A stretch of 64,000 bases of DNA from Planomonospora sp. ID82291. Lineage in GTDB: Bacteria; Actinomycetota; Actinomycetes; Streptosporangiales; Streptosporangiaceae. A program made the translations under genes and the position numbers. The stretch is from assembly GCF_015711645.1 (NCBI RefSeq), contig NZ_JABTEX010000003.1, positions 434,001 to 498,000 on the forward strand, read 5' to 3'. The notes under the pieces are model-generated. The model saw only the letters and a list, made by a program, of their open reading frames with translations, was not told the DNA's origin and made no database searches. This document shows positions 63,313 through 64,000 of the stretch, piece by piece (position 1 is the stretch's first letter; each line of letters opens with the position of its first letter).

Positions 63313-64000
63313 ACGACATTCGGATCCTGGTAATGGCCGTGGGGAAGGCTCAGCACAGGTCGGGCACACCGGTGTGGATCACGCTGGCGGCGGCGCCGGC
63401 GGTCGGCCGTTCCGTCCCGTGCGGTTCGGTACGCGGCCGGCGGCGGCGGAGCCTTCAGGCGGCCCGCGCGGCGAAGCGCCGCGCCACGAAGGCGACGAGC
63501 GCCTCCACCAGCCGCGTGGCCAGCACCTCGATCACGAGGACGGCCGCCCTGGTGAGAAGGGCTGACAGGAAGTCGCTCATGGGAACCTCCAGGGGTCGGA
63601 ACCGCTCGGGGCCGGATCCACGGCCGGATCCACGGACCGCGTTCACGGCGTGGAACCGGCCTGCGCGTGCTCTCCCCCCTCTCCGGCCGGGCGGACGCCT
63701 CCGGACCGGCGACTCCCGCCCGCCGGCGTACGGCGGGCGGGCCGTCGCGCGACAGCCGTTCGGCCGTCGCCCCGAGGGCGGTCGCGACGGCGGCGGCGCC
63801 GAGGCCGATGGACCACCCGACGGGCCCCAGGGGCCGTGAGCCGAAGAACCGGCTGACCCCCGGGGTCGACACGACGAGGCCCAGGACGGCGAGGGAGGCC
63901 AGCGCGGCGGCCACGACCACCGGGTCCCGCCCACCTTTGGCGAGGGTCTGCAGCAGCTGCGCCGCGACCAGGGCGACCAGGGCGACCGTGTCCGCCCGTC
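63069..64000 (-). CDS. P-type ATPase C-terminal part (CtpI-like), cut by window edge
   Basis: The frame enters from the right edge as RADTVALVALVAAQLLQTLA, then VVVAAALASLAVLGLVVSTP, then GVSRFFGSRPLGPVGWSIGL. This pattern of the last membrane helices resembles the very large CtpI-type P-type ATPases of actinobacteria. Family-like sequence ends near 63750. Beyond it the frame stays open to 63069 but becomes Arg/Pro-rich and overlaps two other candidate genes, so the true end is probably near 63640-63750, perhaps hidden by a frameshift. The ion transported is unknown. Confidence 0.5.
   Translation of the reverse strand, partial: RADTVALVALVAAQLLQTLAKGGRDPVVVAAALASLAVLGLVVSTPGVSRFFGSRPLGPVGWSIGLGAAAVATALGATAERLSRDGPPAVRRRAGVAGPEASARPERGESTRRPVPRRERGPWIRPWIRPRAVPTPGGSHERLPVSPSHQGGRPRDRGAGHAAGGGARRLRGAALRRAGRLKAPPPPAAYRTARDGTADRRRRRQRDPHRCARPVLSLPHGHYQDPNVVQARSSEVASGFVWRISRAWSAARAMLSETKSTKRTMFSRRAAAGVSGPRTSTPWRAIRPRWAVDRAPAIVDWYMTSSSTT
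63455..63580 (-). CDS. 41-residue hydrophobic small protein
   Basis: A tiny protein, MSDFLSALLTRAAVLVIEVL followed by ATRLVEALVAFVARRFAARA and one Ala. It is one long amphipathic-to-hydrophobic helix with Arg at its ends, like small membrane-associated peptides. The ribosome site is strong (TGGAGG, five bases before the ATG), which is why I call it despite its size. It lies directly downstream of the P-type ATPase part on the same strand. Function unknown; a regulatory microprotein for the transporter is a guess. Confidence 0.5.
   Translation of the reverse strand: MSDFLSALLTRAAVLVIEVLATRLVEALVAFVARRFAARAA

Overview
The window is from a high-GC filamentous actinomycete. The markers are a WhiB protein, RbpA behind a sigma-R-type promoter, a SARP/NB-ARC/TPR regulator, an IdeR/DmdR-type iron box, many GTG starts and likely leaderless genes. 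A stand-alone flagellin and a chemoreceptor suggest a genus with motile spores, such as a zoosporic member of the Streptosporangiaceae. That placement is inference; no rRNA gene or other phylogenetic marker is present.

Layout. 1-6.6 kb: the end of a Nudix gene, a metallophosphoesterase, an AI-2E-family membrane protein, a compact IS605-like TnpB element inserted at the end of a yciO-like gene, and a secreted GH16 glucanase. 6.6-15 kb: a P450 with its TetR, a PAS-GGDEF protein, an FAD-Rieske oxidoreductase, a DUF2786 protein, a CHAP protein and an iron-regulated siderophore-interacting protein. 15-24 kb: a TetR/secreted alpha-beta hydrolase pair, a divergent EamA/LysR pair, a GAF/PAS hybrid-input histidine kinase and glucose-6-phosphate dehydrogenase. 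24-27.7 kb: flagellin with a duplicated terminator, a lineage-specific membrane protein and a metallo-beta-lactamase-fold hydrolase. 27.7-42.3 kb: the cobalamin ring-building cluster (cobN behind a B12 riboswitch, cobG-cobH-cobIJ, cobK, cbiD, cobL-cobM plus a PPOX-fold protein), with a chemoreceptor gene inside it. 42.4-50.7 kb: topoisomerase IB, WhiB, a decayed formaldehyde dehydrogenase, GDPD, an MFS transporter, rbpA, a BrkB-family protein, snapalysin and an SRPBCC protein.

50.8-58.5 kb is the most interesting block. A SARP regulator, a 68-residue six-cysteine precursor-like peptide, a TlpA/MauD-like redoxin, an exporter-type ABC protein and a signal-peptidase-like S26 protease lie on the minus strand, and a MauE-like membrane protein converges on them. 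Together they look like a dedicated system for making, oxidising, cutting and exporting a disulfide-rich peptide.

58.6-60.5 kb: a second TnpB element has split a regulator gene. The empty site can be rebuilt in frame, which gives the target motif (TTCAC) and the guide sequence. Both TnpB elements lack tnpA, and both carry a tiny antitoxin-like DNA-binding gene divergent from tnpB. 60.5-64 kb: a serine hydrolase, a DUF4097 protein, small hypothetical genes and the 3' part of a P-type ATPase gene.

In-frame tandem repeats recur in protein tails and linkers (AI-2E protein, alpha-beta hydrolase, CobG, CobIJ), and non-coding arrays occur between genes. This looks like a genome-wide habit rather than one event.
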